A DNA stretch of 36,384 bases from assembly GCA_026125445.1 (NCBI GenBank), contig JAHCLE010000016.1, forward strand, positions 1-36,384, in the 5' to 3' direction. The notes beneath the pieces are model-generated. The model saw nothing but the letters and a program-made list of their open reading frames with translations. It did not search any database and was not told the origin of the DNA. A program made the translations under genes and the position numbers. Each line of letters starts with the position of its first letter. The first letter of the stretch is position 1. Shown piece by piece: positions 1 through 7,057 of this stretch. Origin of the DNA: Burkholderiales bacterium. GTDB taxonomy: Bacteria > Pseudomonadota > Gammaproteobacteria > Burkholderiales > Usitatibacteraceae.

Positions 1-575
1 CCGTGGCCGAGGCTGTAGAGCGAGGCGGACACGAGCTGCATGCGCCGGAACCAGCGGTCGATGCGGGCCGGCGTGGTGTGCCTGGCCGCCCACGACACGA
101 GCACCATCAGCAGCGACCCCAGCACGAAGCCCAGCGCCGGCGAGACGAAGATGAAGAGCACCGTCTTGCCGATCCCCGAGCCGATGAGGGGTGCGACCCC
201 CGCCTTGGCCACCGTCGCGCCGATGAGGCCGCCGATGAGCGCGTGCGACGAGCTCGACGGAAGCCCCGCCCACCAGGTGATCGCGTTCCAGGCGATGGCC
301 CCGACGAGCGCGCCGAAGACCACGTAGTGGTCGACGATGGCCGGGTCCACGATGCCCTTGCCCACCGTGGAGGCGACCTTCAGGTGGAAGACGAAGATCG
401 CCACGAAGTTGAAGAACGCGGCGAAGGCCACGGCGTGGTGGGGCTTCAGCACGCCGGTCGACACCACCGTGGCGATGGAGTTGGCGGCGTCGTGCAGGCC
501 GTTCATGAAGTCGAAGGCGAGCGCCAGCGCCACCAGGAACACCAGCGTGCCGAAGCCGATCTCGAGCCCGCTCAT
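1..575 (-). CDS. PiT-family inorganic phosphate transporter (3' part missing)
   Basis: Low-affinity inorganic phosphate/cation symporter of the inner membrane. The visible N-terminal 191 residues begin MSGLEIGFGTLVFLVALALA and contain the PiT signature FDFMNGLHDAANSIATVVST, followed by a GLPSSSSHALIGGLIGA segment typical of the first PiT repeat, with several hydrophobic helices. The ATG lies at 573-575, 19 nt after the stop of the DUF47 gene, so the two are probably one operon. PiT transporters are very often paired with DUF47 proteins, which supports both calls. No strong Shine-Dalgarno is visible, so translation may depend on the upstream gene. The reading frame stays open to the window edge and the C-terminal half is not seen. 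The family call is secure. Whether phosphate is carried as a metal complex cannot be told. Confidence 0.93.
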   Translation of the reverse strand, partial: MSGLEIGFGTLVFLVALALAFDFMNGLHDAANSIATVVSTGVLKPHHAVAFAAFFNFVAIFVFHLKVASTVGKGIVDPAIVDHYVVFGALVGAIAWNAITWWAGLPSSSSHALIGGLIGATVAKAGVAPLIGSGIGKTVLFIFVSPALGFVLGSLLMVLVSWAARHTTPARIDRWFRRMQLVSASLYSLGH

Positions 576-594
576 CGCGGAACGCCCCCGGGGC

Positions 595-1221
595 TCACGA
601 ATTGGCCAGGACGATGCCCTCGGCGAGGTTGGCGACGTCCTCGCAGCGGTCGGTGATGGCCTCGAGCTGCTCGTAGATCACCTTCATCTTGATGATCTCG
701 CGCACGTCCTGCTCCTCGCGGAAGAGGCGCGAGATCGCCGCGCGCAGCTCGCGGTCCGCGTCGCTCTCCAGCCGGTCGATCTCGTCCGCGGTCTTGATCA
801 CGGCGTCGCCGTGGCCATCCTTGCCCAGCAGCCCCACCACGTCGTGCACGCGCTCGCAGCAGCGCAATGCGATGTCCGAGAGGCGCTTGGTCTCCGGGGT
901 GATGGACCGGATGTCGTAGAGGGTGATCGACTCCGTCACGTCCTGGATGAGGTCGCAGATGTCGTCCATGGCGTTCACGAGCTGGTGGATGTGCTCGCGG
1001 TCGATGGGCGTGATGAAGGTCTTGTGCAGCAGCCGCATCGCCTCGGCGGTGATGCGGTCGGCTGCGTGCTCGGCCTCGTCGATGCGGCGGGCGTAGCCCT
1101 CGCGGTTGCCGAAGTCGTCCATCAGCGCGGCGAGTTCCCGCCCGGCGTGGACGACCTGCTCGGCATGGGCGTTGAAGAGGTCGTAGAATCGACCCTCCTT
1201 GGGAAGCAGGCGGCCGAACAT
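595..1221 (-). CDS. DUF47 / PhoU-like protein, PiT accessory protein
   Basis: A 208-residue cytoplasmic all-helical protein of the DUF47 family, structurally related to PhoU. It begins MFGRLLPKEGRFYDLFNAHA, the usual start of the family, and has two PhoU-like helical halves with acidic stretches: EAEHAADRITAEAMRLLHKT near residues 50-70 and ESDADRELRAAISRLFREEQ near residues 152-171. The end, EAITDRCEDVANLAEGIVLA, matches the metal-binding three-helix-bundle signature of PhoU-like proteins. Length is normal for the family. It sits directly upstream of the PiT gene, and DUF47 proteins are thought to modulate the adjacent transporter. No phoB/phoR or pst genes are in the window, so a role in Pho regulation is not shown. 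The ATG at 1219-1221 is preferred because it gives the family N-terminus. Confidence 0.92.
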   Translation of the reverse strand: MFGRLLPKEGRFYDLFNAHAEQVVHAGRELAALMDDFGNREGYARRIDEAEHAADRITAEAMRLLHKTFITPIDREHIHQLVNAMDDICDLIQDVTESITLYDIRSITPETKRLSDIALRCCERVHDVVGLLGKDGHGDAVIKTADEIDRLESDADRELRAAISRLFREEQDVREIIKMKVIYEQLEAITDRCEDVANLAEGIVLANS

Positions 1222-1289
1222 GGGGACTCCGGGCTCGGGAAGTTATCGTTCTTGGTCGGGCTACGCCGCCATGTTACCAAGCCCTCCAT

Positions 1290-1318
1290 TTGCCGGCACG
1301 CCATCGCGCCGATATAAT
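1290..1318 (+). promoter_or_regulatory. Sigma70-type promoter, TTGCCG-N17-TATAAT
   Basis: A -35 hexamer TTGCCG (1290-1295) and a perfect -10 TATAAT (1313-1318) are separated by exactly 17 nt. Transcription would start near 1325 and run rightward toward the MFS gene, whose start lies about 290 nt downstream. It is one of the best consensus matches in the window and lies between the divergent DUF47 and MFS genes. Activity is inferred from the match only. Confidence 0.6.
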
Positions 1319-1324
1319 CGCCGC

Positions 1325-1617
1325 CGATACCCCCCTCCGAGAACCGCGACCATGACCCGAATTGATCCCGCGATCGCTTCCCGCCGCGCAATGCGCGGGG
1401 CGTCCCGTGGCGGGCTGGCACCGCGAATCGGGGTCGCGCCGCGCACCGGCGGCAAAGACTGACGCCCGGGGTCTACCGCCCCGGCGAGAGTCGAGGCGGA
1501 ACCCAGGCGGCCCACCCCCCGCTTCCCATTCCGCCTCGCGCATTGCGCGACGCGTGAGCTCGCGCGCGGAAAGGACGAATGGACGCCGGCCCACGAGGCC
1601 AGCCGAGAAGAACGACG
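1325..1617 (+). other. Long leader of the MFS gene with a possible 36-codon ORF and a hairpin
   Basis: This is the predicted untranslated region between the promoter at 1290-1318 and the MFS start. It contains a short frame, ATG 1352 to TGA 1462, for an arginine-rich 36-residue peptide (MTRIDPAIASRRAMRGASRG...). Directly after it is a 6-bp hairpin, CCGGGG (1466-1471) with CCCCGG (1479-1484), with no T-run. The ORF has only a weak ribosome site (GAGA), so translation is uncertain. A leader peptide or small regulatory RNA is possible, but I match neither to a known family. The rest of the segment shows no gene. Confidence 0.25.
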
Positions 1618-2934
1618 ATGGAAACCCTGCTCTCCTGGCTTCACCCCAGCCGCTGGCTCACGGGCCTTTGGCGCAACCCCGACTTCGCCAAGCTCTGGGG
1701 TTCGCTCACCATCACCCACTTCGGCGGCCAGGTGACCTTCCTGGCGTTGCCGCTCACGGCGGCGCTGGTGCTGAACGCCTCCCCCTTCGAGGTGGGCGTC
1801 CTCACGGCGCTGGAGGCGCTGCCCTACCCGCTTTTCGGGCTCTTCGCCGGGGTGCTCGTGGACCGGACGAGGAAGCTCCCGGTGATCATCTGGGCCGACG
1901 TCGGCCGCGGGCTCGCGCTCCTCGCCGTGCCCGTCTGCGCCTGGCTGGGCGTGCTTTCCATGCCGGTTCTGTACGTCGCGGGCTTCCTCGTGGGACTGGG
2001 CAGCGTCGTGGGCTGGCCCGCCTACCAGGTCTTCATGACCGAGCGCGTCGGTCGCGAGAACCTCGTGGAGGCCAACGCGAAGATCGGGCTCTCGGACTCG
2101 GCCTCGCAGCTCGTGGGGCCCGGTCTCGCCGGAGCCCTCATCCAGTGGCTGACGGCGCCCTTCGCCATCCTGCTCGACGCCCTGTCGTTCATGGTCTCGG
2201 CCTGGATGCTGCGCGGCATCCCTCCGGCTTCCACCGACGCGCCCAAGCTGTCCGGGGAAAGCGTCTGGCGCGAGATCGGCGAGGGGCTCGCGGCGGTGTG
2301 GACGAACCGCACGCTGCGCGCGCTCGCCTGGTCGCTCGCCGCGTGGCAGTTCTTCCGCCACGCCTACGTCGCCGTGGTGATCCTCTTCGCGGCCCGGGAG
2401 CTGGGCTTCTCCGCCGGTCACGTGGGCGTGCTCTTCATGCTGGCCGGCGTGGGCTCGCTCGCGGCGGCGGGCGCCGTCTCGCCGCTCAACGCGCGCTTCG
2501 GGTTCGGCCCCACCATGCTCGCGGCCCTGGGCGGCACCGGCGTGGCCTGGCTACTCCTGGGCTCCTCGACGGGCGGTTACGCGGTCGCCTCCGCCCTGTT
2601 CGGGCTGGGTCTCTTCCTGCTCGATTTCTCGGCCATGACCTTCTTCATCAACTACCTGACGCTGCGCCAGACGGTCACGCCCGACCGCCTGCTGGGCCGG
2701 GTCACGGCGACGATGATCTGCCTCACGGTGTCCACCGCCCCGCTGGGGGGGCTCGCCGGGGGATGGGTGGCCAGCCACTGGGGGCTGCGGGCGACGATGC
2801 TCCTCGTGGGCGCCGGCGCGCTCGCCATGATCCCGCTGGTGGCCTGGACCTCGCCGCTTGCCCGCCTGCGCGAGCTTCCCGGTCCGCAGGAGCTCGCCAT
2901 CACCGAGAGCGTGGCGGAGGAGATGGCCGGCTAG
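1618..2934 (+). CDS. MFS transporter, drug/siderophore exporter type
   Basis: A 438-residue inner-membrane permease of the major facilitator superfamily with about 12 hydrophobic segments. The motif-A loop between helices 2 and 3 is visible as GVLVDRTRKLPVI (residues 78-90). The arrangement resembles the EntS/MFS_3 exporters (proton-driven efflux of small molecules), including WPAYQVFMTERVGRENLVEA in the loop after helix 4. The substrate cannot be inferred. I chose the ATG at 1618 because GAGAAG lies 7 nt upstream and the protein then begins METLLSWLHPSRWLTGLWRN, a normal cytoplasmic lead-in. An in-frame ATG at 1579 behind AAGGA would add 13 unremarkable residues. The gene has its own promoter and stands alone; the next cassette has a separate promoter. 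Confidence 0.9.
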   Translation: METLLSWLHPSRWLTGLWRNPDFAKLWGSLTITHFGGQVTFLALPLTAALVLNASPFEVGVLTALEALPYPLFGLFAGVLVDRTRKLPVIIWADVGRGLALLAVPVCAWLGVLSMPVLYVAGFLVGLGSVVGWPAYQVFMTERVGRENLVEANAKIGLSDSASQLVGPGLAGALIQWLTAPFAILLDALSFMVSAWMLRGIPPASTDAPKLSGESVWREIGEGLAAVWTNRTLRALAWSLAAWQFFRHAYVAVVILFAARELGFSAGHVGVLFMLAGVGSLAAAGAVSPLNARFGFGPTMLAALGGTGVAWLLLGSSTGGYAVASALFGLGLFLLDFSAMTFFINYLTLRQTVTPDRLLGRVTATMICLTVSTAPLGGLAGGWVASHWGLRATMLLVGAGALAMIPLVAWTSPLARLRELPGPQELAITESVAEEMAG

Positions 2935-3009
2935 CCCGCGGACGAATCCGGGGGCCGGTTCCGGCGCATCCAATGGCCATGAACCCCAGACCCCCGTCCG
3001 CCGGCCCGA

Positions 3010-3039
3010 TTGCCCCGCCGCCGGGCGCGCACCCATAAT
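3010..3039 (+). promoter_or_regulatory. Promoter-like site TTGCCC-N18-CATAAT before the sigma-factor cassette
   Basis: TTGCCC (3010-3015) and CATAAT (3034-3039) are 18 nt apart and would start a transcript near 3046. That is about 23 nt before the ATG at 3069, with GGAG at 3059-3062 as ribosome site. A small GGGCCG/CGGCCC hairpin lies in the leader. Given the three-gene cassette downstream, this is the natural promoter. It resembles a housekeeping promoter rather than an ECF one. Confidence 0.5.
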
Positions 3040-3068
3040 GCGGGCCGCTACGGCCCCCGGAGTACGCC

Positions 3069-3434
3069 ATGGAGACCTCGGAAACCCTGGTCGCCATGAC
3101 GGGCATGCTGGCCAGCTTCGGCCTGCCCCTGCTCGTCATCGCGGCAATCCTCGTCTACAAGCACCAGCGCAACAAGCTGCACCAGGAGACGATCCTCAAG
3201 CTGGCCGAGAAGGGGCTGCCGGTGCCGCCGGAACTTCTGCAGCCGCTGCCGCGCTCGCCCAGCCCGAAGGGAGGGCTCGTGCTGCTCGCCCTCGGGATCG
3301 CCCTTGCCTTGTTCTTCTGGGAACGGGGCCAGCCCTGGTCGATCGGACTCATCCCCGGCCTGATGGGGGTGGCCCTGCTCATCGCCTGGAAGATCGACTC
3401 CGGGGCGCAGGCACGCCGCGACCCGCCGCGCTAG
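3069..3434 (+). CDS. Small inner-membrane protein, DUF6249-like
   Basis: A 121-residue protein with three hydrophobic segments: residues about 14-30 (LASFGLPLLVIAAILVY), 69-84 and 90-108. Between the first two is a charged cytoplasmic stretch, HQRNKLHQETILKLAEKGLP, followed by a proline-rich VPPELLQPLPRSP. This pattern (an N-terminal helix, then KL.EKG.PVP.EL) is what I associate with the DUF6249 family, small membrane proteins often found just ahead of sigma-factor genes. The stop lies 5 nt before the sigma-factor ATG, so the two are co-transcribed. Its function is unknown; from position it may be part of the signal-sensing module of the sigma factor. The ATG at 3069 is supported by GGAG 6 nt upstream. 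Confidence 0.8.
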   Translation: METSETLVAMTGMLASFGLPLLVIAAILVYKHQRNKLHQETILKLAEKGLPVPPELLQPLPRSPSPKGGLVLLALGIALALFFWERGQPWSIGLIPGLMGVALLIAWKIDSGAQARRDPPR

Positions 3435-3439
3435 CGCCG

Positions 3440-3988
3440 ATGAGCCCGCGGCCGGAGCCGGCCGATGCCGAGCTGGTGCTGGCGGTCGTCGCCCGCGACG
3501 ACCGCGGCGCCTTCGCGCTCCTCGTTCGCCGCCACCAGTCGATGGTGCGATCGGTGCTGCGCCGGCTCGCCCGGGGCGATCACGCCCTGGCCGACGACCT
3601 CGCACAGGAGACCTTTCTCTCCGCGTGGCGCAACCTCGCCTCCTTCCGCCACGATGCGCGCTTCTCGACCTGGCTCTACCGCATCGCGTTCAATGCGTGG
3701 CTCTCGCATGCCCGCAAGCGTCGCGAGGTGCTGCTGGACGATTCCGTCGATGCGCCCGTCCCGGGGGCCGAGGACGCGCCCCTTCCCGAGCACGCGCGCC
3801 TCGACCTCGAGCGCGCCGTGGCGGAGCTTCCCGACGGGGAGCGCGCGGCCATCACCGCCTGCTACTACGCCGACCTCACGCACGAGGAGGCCGCCCAGGC
3901 GCTCGGCATTCCCCTGGGCACCGTGAAGACCCATGTCCTGCGCGCCAAGGCCCGGCTGCGTGCCCGGCTCGGCGAGGAGAACCCATGA
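3440..3988 (+). CDS. RNA polymerase sigma factor, sigma-70 family, ECF type
   Basis: A 182-residue two-domain sigma factor that would direct RNA polymerase to a dedicated promoter set. Region 2 spans about residues 24-95 and includes the core-binding DDLAQETFLSAWRNLASFRH (52-71) and the -10 recognition helix FSTWLYRIAFNAWLSHARKR. An acidic linker (about 96-120) replaces region 3, as in ECF factors. Region 4 (about 123-178) has AVAELPDGERAAITACYYAD followed by a helix-turn-helix, HEEAAQALGIPLGTVKTHVL, for the -35 element. The ATG at 3440 follows the upstream stop by 5 nt, and the stop overlaps the next ATG as ATGA, so the cassette is translationally coupled. Its regulon is not evident. No ECF-type promoter was identified in the window. 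Confidence 0.94.
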   Translation: MSPRPEPADAELVLAVVARDDRGAFALLVRRHQSMVRSVLRRLARGDHALADDLAQETFLSAWRNLASFRHDARFSTWLYRIAFNAWLSHARKRREVLLDDSVDAPVPGAEDAPLPEHARLDLERAVAELPDGERAAITACYYADLTHEEAAQALGIPLGTVKTHVLRAKARLRARLGEENP

Positions 3989-4317
3989 ACGCACCCCGGA
4001 TCGACCCCATCGAGCGACTGCTGCGCGAGGATGCGCGCCAGCCCCTTCCCGACGACGGTTTCAGCCTGCGCGTGGCGCTCGCCCTGCCTCCGGCCGGCGT
4101 CCCGGCCCGCCCATGGCTTCGTCCCGCCCTGGTGGCGGGCTCGGCCGCCATCGGCAGCGTCGCGGCCTGGGCCCTGGCGCCCGCCGGCACGTCGCTGCCG
4201 CAGGGATTCCTCGACCTCGCACGGGCGCAGTCGCAGACGCCCTCGGCCCTCGCGGCGCTCGCCATGGCGCTCGCCATGGCGGTCACCGCGGCGGTCCTGG
4301 TGGCCGAGGAGAACTGA
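3985..4317 (+). CDS. Small two-helix membrane protein, probable anti-sigma factor
   Basis: A 110-residue protein. The N-terminal cytoplasmic part (MNAPRIDPIERLLREDARQP, then LPDDGFSLRVALALP) is followed by two predicted membrane helices at about residues 46-66 and 87-107. The LPDxGFSxRV motif near the start is common in small anti-sigma-like membrane proteins encoded right after ECF sigma factors. There is no zinc-binding HxxxCxxC motif, so it is not a classical ZAS-domain anti-sigma factor. It overlaps the sigma gene by 4 bp (ATGA), which implies near-equal expression and physical partnership. The anti-sigma role is inferred from position and topology; I know no direct family name for it. 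It ends 10 nt from the convergent arsR stop. Confidence 0.7.
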   Translation: MNAPRIDPIERLLREDARQPLPDDGFSLRVALALPPAGVPARPWLRPALVAGSAAIGSVAAWALAPAGTSLPQGFLDLARAQSQTPSALAALAMALAMAVTAAVLVAEEN

Positions 4318-4327
4318 CTCCGGAACT

Positions 4328-4681
4328 TCAGGGGGATGCGGCGGCCTCCGGGGGCTGCGCCGAGGTCCGTCCGCGCACCCGCGCGCAGGCGCCATCCTCG
4401 GCGCGCGCGCAGTTCTCCACCACGTAGGCCAGGACCCGCAGCATGTGCGGCACGTTGGCCCGGTAGCGCAGGAACCGCCCTTCCTGCCTCACCGTGACCA
4501 GGTTCGCCTGCAGCATGGCCTTCAGGTGGAAGGAGAGGTTGGTCGCCGGGATCTCGAGCGCCTCGGCGATCTCGCCGGCCACGCGCCCCGTCTCCCCGGC
4601 CTGGACGAGCAGGCAGAAGAGATCCAGCCGCAGGCTGGAGCCCAGCGACTCGAACACCTTCAGCACTTCCGGTCGGTCCAC
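4328..4681 (-). CDS. ArsR/SmtB-family transcriptional repressor
   Basis: A 117-residue winged helix-turn-helix protein. VAGEIAEALEIPATNLSFHL (residues 34-53) is the HTH with the ArsR-typical recognition helix (NLSFHLKAML), and LVTVRQEGRFLRYRAN is the wing. Three cysteines are present: Cys23 in the first helical part, and Cys91 and Cys99 in the C-terminal helix (ENCARAEDGAC). The two C-terminal cysteines are placed much like the thiol pair of some arsenite-sensing and sulfide/persulfide-sensing ArsR proteins, so a thiol-based signal is plausible but the ligand is unproven. The start is GTG at 4679-4681 with AAGGAGG (4687-4693) 5 nt upstream. It diverges from the molybdoenzyme operon across a 179-bp regulatory region and probably controls it. 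Confidence 0.9.
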   Translation of the reverse strand: MDRPEVLKVFESLGSSLRLDLFCLLVQAGETGRVAGEIAEALEIPATNLSFHLKAMLQANLVTVRQEGRFLRYRANVPHMLRVLAYVVENCARAEDGACARVRGRTSAQPPEAAASP

Positions 4682-4788
4682 GCCCGCCTCCTTCCCCCCC
4701 GCCCCCTCATTTCAAGGATCCATGGGCCCAAAGGCCCAGCCACGGCACGGGAACTGTGACAAATCTAACTCGGGGAACGCCCCCGGCG

Positions 4789-4802
4789 TTGATCTATATC
4801 AG
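4789..4802 (+). promoter_or_regulatory. FNR/Anr-like box TTGAT-N4-ATCAG
   Basis: TTGAT (4789-4793), four bases CTAT, then ATCAG (4798-4802) match the FNR/Anr consensus TTGAT-N4-ATCAA at nine of ten positions. The centre is 4795.5. A class-II activator position (-41.5) would put transcription start near 4837, and a TGAAAT hexamer at 4825-4830 stands where the -10 should be. It lies 58 bp before the oxidoreductase ATG. This fits oxygen-limited induction of a respiratory reductase operon. Confidence 0.5.
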
Positions 4803-4820
4803 CCTCGGCTAATAGAACTT

Positions 4821-4851
4821 GGATTGAAATGTCAGCGTTGTTCTTCAATCC
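4821..4851. promoter_or_regulatory. Inverted repeat GGATTGAA-N15-TTCAATCC, candidate ArsR operator
   Basis: GGATTGAA (4821-4828) and TTCAATCC (4844-4851) are perfect inverted copies with 15 nt between them. They overlap the predicted -10 (4825-4830) and start point (about 4837) of the molybdoenzyme operon and end 9 nt before its ATG. A repressor bound here would block initiation. The divergent ArsR gene is the obvious candidate, though the arms are not a known ArsR consensus. It could instead act as an RNA hairpin next to the ribosome site. Confidence 0.4.
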
Positions 4852-4860
4852 GAGGCCGAG

Positions 4861-7056
4861 ATGGAACAGCTTTCCCGCAGGCGATTCCTCAAGATCAGCG
4901 CCGCCACCGTCGGCGCGGGCGCCGTAGGCTCCCAGATACCCGTCGTCTCCTCGCTCGCCATGGGGTCCAAGCCCCCGGCCGGCAAGGTCGAGACCATCCC
5001 CACCTACTGCGAGATGTGCTTCTGGAAGTGCGGAGGCATCGCGCACGTCCGCGACGGCAAGCTCTGGAAGTTCGAGGGCAACCCGCTCGATCCCATGAGC
5101 AGGGGCCGACTGTGCCCGCGAGGCACCGGCGCCCCCGGCACGCACTACGACCCCGACCGCCTTTCGAAGCCCCTCATCCGCGCGGGCGAGCGCGGCAAGG
5201 AGGAATTCAAGGCCGTCACCTGGGACGAGGCGCTCAACTACGTGGCCGACAAGTTCAAGAAGATCGCCGCGGAGCACGGCCCCGAGTCCATCGCGCTGTG
5301 GAAGCACGGCACCGGCGCCCGGTTCTTCGAGCACGTGATGCGCGCCTACGGCTGCGTCAACAAGGCCGCGCCCTCCTTCGCGCAGTGCCGCGGGCCGCGC
5401 GACATCGGCTACCTGCTCACCTACGGCACGGGGCTCGGCTCGCCCGAGCCCACCGACATCGCCAACACGAAGTGCCTGGTGCTCATCGGCACCCACCTGG
5501 GCGAGAACATGCACAACACGCAGGTGCAGGAGTTCGCGCAGGCGGTGGCCAACAAGGCCACGATCATCGTGGTCGACCCGCGCTACTCCGTCGCCGCGAG
5601 CAAGGCCAAGTACTGGCTGCCCGTGAAGCCCGGCACCGACATGGCGCTCGTCCTCGCCTGGATGAACGTGCTGGTCTCCGAGGGCCTGTACGACAAGGAG
5701 TTCGTCGCGAAGCACGGCCACGGCTTCGACAAGTTCGCCGCCGCCATCAAGGACAACACGCCCGAGTGGGCCGAGGCCGAGACGGGCATCCCCGCCGCCA
5801 CGATCCGCGCCACCGCCCGCGAGATGGCGAAGGCGCGCCCCGCCGCCCTCGTGCACCCCGGCCGGCGCGTCAACTGGTACGGCGACGACGCCCAGCGCCA
5901 GCGGGCCACGGCGCTGCTCAACGCGCTGCTGGGCAACTGGGGCCGCAAGGGCGGGCTCTACCTGCAGGCCGGCATGAAGGTGGCCGGCTACCCCTTCCCG
6001 AAGTTCCCCGAGGCGGGCAAGCCCAAGGTGGACAACGTCGACGAGCGCTGGCCGTTCGCCGACGAGGAGGTCACCACGGGGCTTCGCGAGGCCACGATCA
6101 CCGGCAAGCCCTACCCGATCAAGGGCTGGGTGGTGTACGCCTCCAACCTCATCCAGACGCTGCCCAACGAGAAGGAGACGATCGAGGCGATCAACAAGCT
6201 CGATCTGCTGGTGGTGGTCGAGACGCACCCGAGCGAGATCGCGGGCTACGCGGACGTGATCCTGCCCGACACCTCCTTCATCGAGCGCCACGACGACCTC
6301 TACGTGGGCTGGGGCCGCCAGGGCTGGACGGCACTGCGCCAGCCGACCGTCGCGCCCCCCGGCGAGCAGAAGCCCGCCTGGTGGATCGCCAAGGAGCTCG
6401 CCAACCGCCTCGGCGTGGGCCAGTACATGCCCTTCAAGGACATGGACGAGTACCTCGCGGCCCGCTGCGAGAAGAGCGGCATCGACTACGCGAAGCTCAG
6501 GAAGGAAGGGATCCTGATGGGGCCCAAGACCCCCATCACCGTCGAGGAAGGCGCCGAGATCTCGTTCGACACGCCCTCGAAGAAGGTCGAGTTCTGGTCG
6601 GACCAGCTCGCCAAGCGCGGGTTCGACGCGGTGCCGAAGTACACCGCCCCCGAGAAGGCCCCGGACGGGTTCTTCCGCCTCATCACCGGCCGGGCGCCGG
6701 TGCACACCTTCAGCCGCACGCAGACCAACCTCTACCTGCGCGACCTCATGAAGGAGAACGAGGTCTGGGTGAACGCCGAGACCGCCGCGAAGGCGGGGCT
6801 GAAGCACGGCCAGTACGTGAAGCTGAAGAACCAGGACGGGGTGGTCTCCAACCGCGTGAAGGTCAAGGCCACGCAGCGCATCCGCCCGGACACGCTCTAC
6901 ATGGTCTACGGCTTCGGCCACACCAACCGGATGCTCAAGAGCGCCTACCTCATGGGCGCGAGCGCCTCGCAGCTCAACACGCGCTACAAGGTCGACCCGC
7001 TCATGGGCGGGACGAGCATCCACCAGAACTTCGTCACTTTCGTGAAGGAGGCGTGA
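4861..7056 (+). CDS. Tat-exported molybdopterin oxidoreductase, polysulfide/thiosulfate reductase catalytic subunit type
   Basis: A 731-residue catalytic subunit of the DMSO-reductase superfamily, closest in layout to PsrA/PhsA. It would reduce polysulfide, thiosulfate or a similar sulfur compound in the periplasm. A Tat signal SRRRFLK lies at residues 5-11, ending in a hydrophobic stretch to about residue 34. Four cysteines bind one [4Fe-4S] cluster: Cys50, 53, 57 and 85 (C-X2-C-X3-C-X27-C; CEMCFWKCG). Cys176 in SFAQCRGPRD is positioned as the molybdenum ligand, which favours PsrA/PhsA over selenocysteine or serine enzymes. The C-terminal molybdopterin-binding domain includes TGRAPVHTFSRTQTN. 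The length of about 730-760 suits Psr/Phs and is short for ArrA or TtrA. Its stop is 1 nt before the next ATG. Substrate direction (reduction or oxidation) is inferred only. Confidence 0.88.
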   Translation: MEQLSRRRFLKISAATVGAGAVGSQIPVVSSLAMGSKPPAGKVETIPTYCEMCFWKCGGIAHVRDGKLWKFEGNPLDPMSRGRLCPRGTGAPGTHYDPDRLSKPLIRAGERGKEEFKAVTWDEALNYVADKFKKIAAEHGPESIALWKHGTGARFFEHVMRAYGCVNKAAPSFAQCRGPRDIGYLLTYGTGLGSPEPTDIANTKCLVLIGTHLGENMHNTQVQEFAQAVANKATIIVVDPRYSVAASKAKYWLPVKPGTDMALVLAWMNVLVSEGLYDKEFVAKHGHGFDKFAAAIKDNTPEWAEAETGIPAATIRATAREMAKARPAALVHPGRRVNWYGDDAQRQRATALLNALLGNWGRKGGLYLQAGMKVAGYPFPKFPEAGKPKVDNVDERWPFADEEVTTGLREATITGKPYPIKGWVVYASNLIQTLPNEKETIEAINKLDLLVVVETHPSEIAGYADVILPDTSFIERHDDLYVGWGRQGWTALRQPTVAPPGEQKPAWWIAKELANRLGVGQYMPFKDMDEYLAARCEKSGIDYAKLRKEGILMGPKTPITVEEGAEISFDTPSKKVEFWSDQLAKRGFDAVPKYTAPEKAPDGFFRLITGRAPVHTFSRTQTNLYLRDLMKENEVWVNAETAAKAGLKHGQYVKLKNQDGVVSNRVKVKATQRIRPDTLYMVYGFGHTNRMLKSAYLMGASASQLNTRYKVDPLMGGTSIHQNFVTFVKEA

Positions 7057-7057
7057 C

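Noticed and set aside
1579-1617. Earlier ATG for the MFS gene at 1579
   Set aside because: Only 13 extra polar residues would be added, and AAGGA is just 3 nt from that ATG; the ATG at 1618 has a better spaced site. It remains possible.
4861-7056. Respiratory arsenate reductase (ArrA) because of the neighbouring ArsR gene
   Set aside because: At 731 residues it is too short for ArrA, and the CEMCFWKCG cluster motif, the Cys176 ligand position and the NrfD plus YeeE neighbours fit the polysulfide/thiosulfate reductase group better. There is no arsenic resistance gene nearby.
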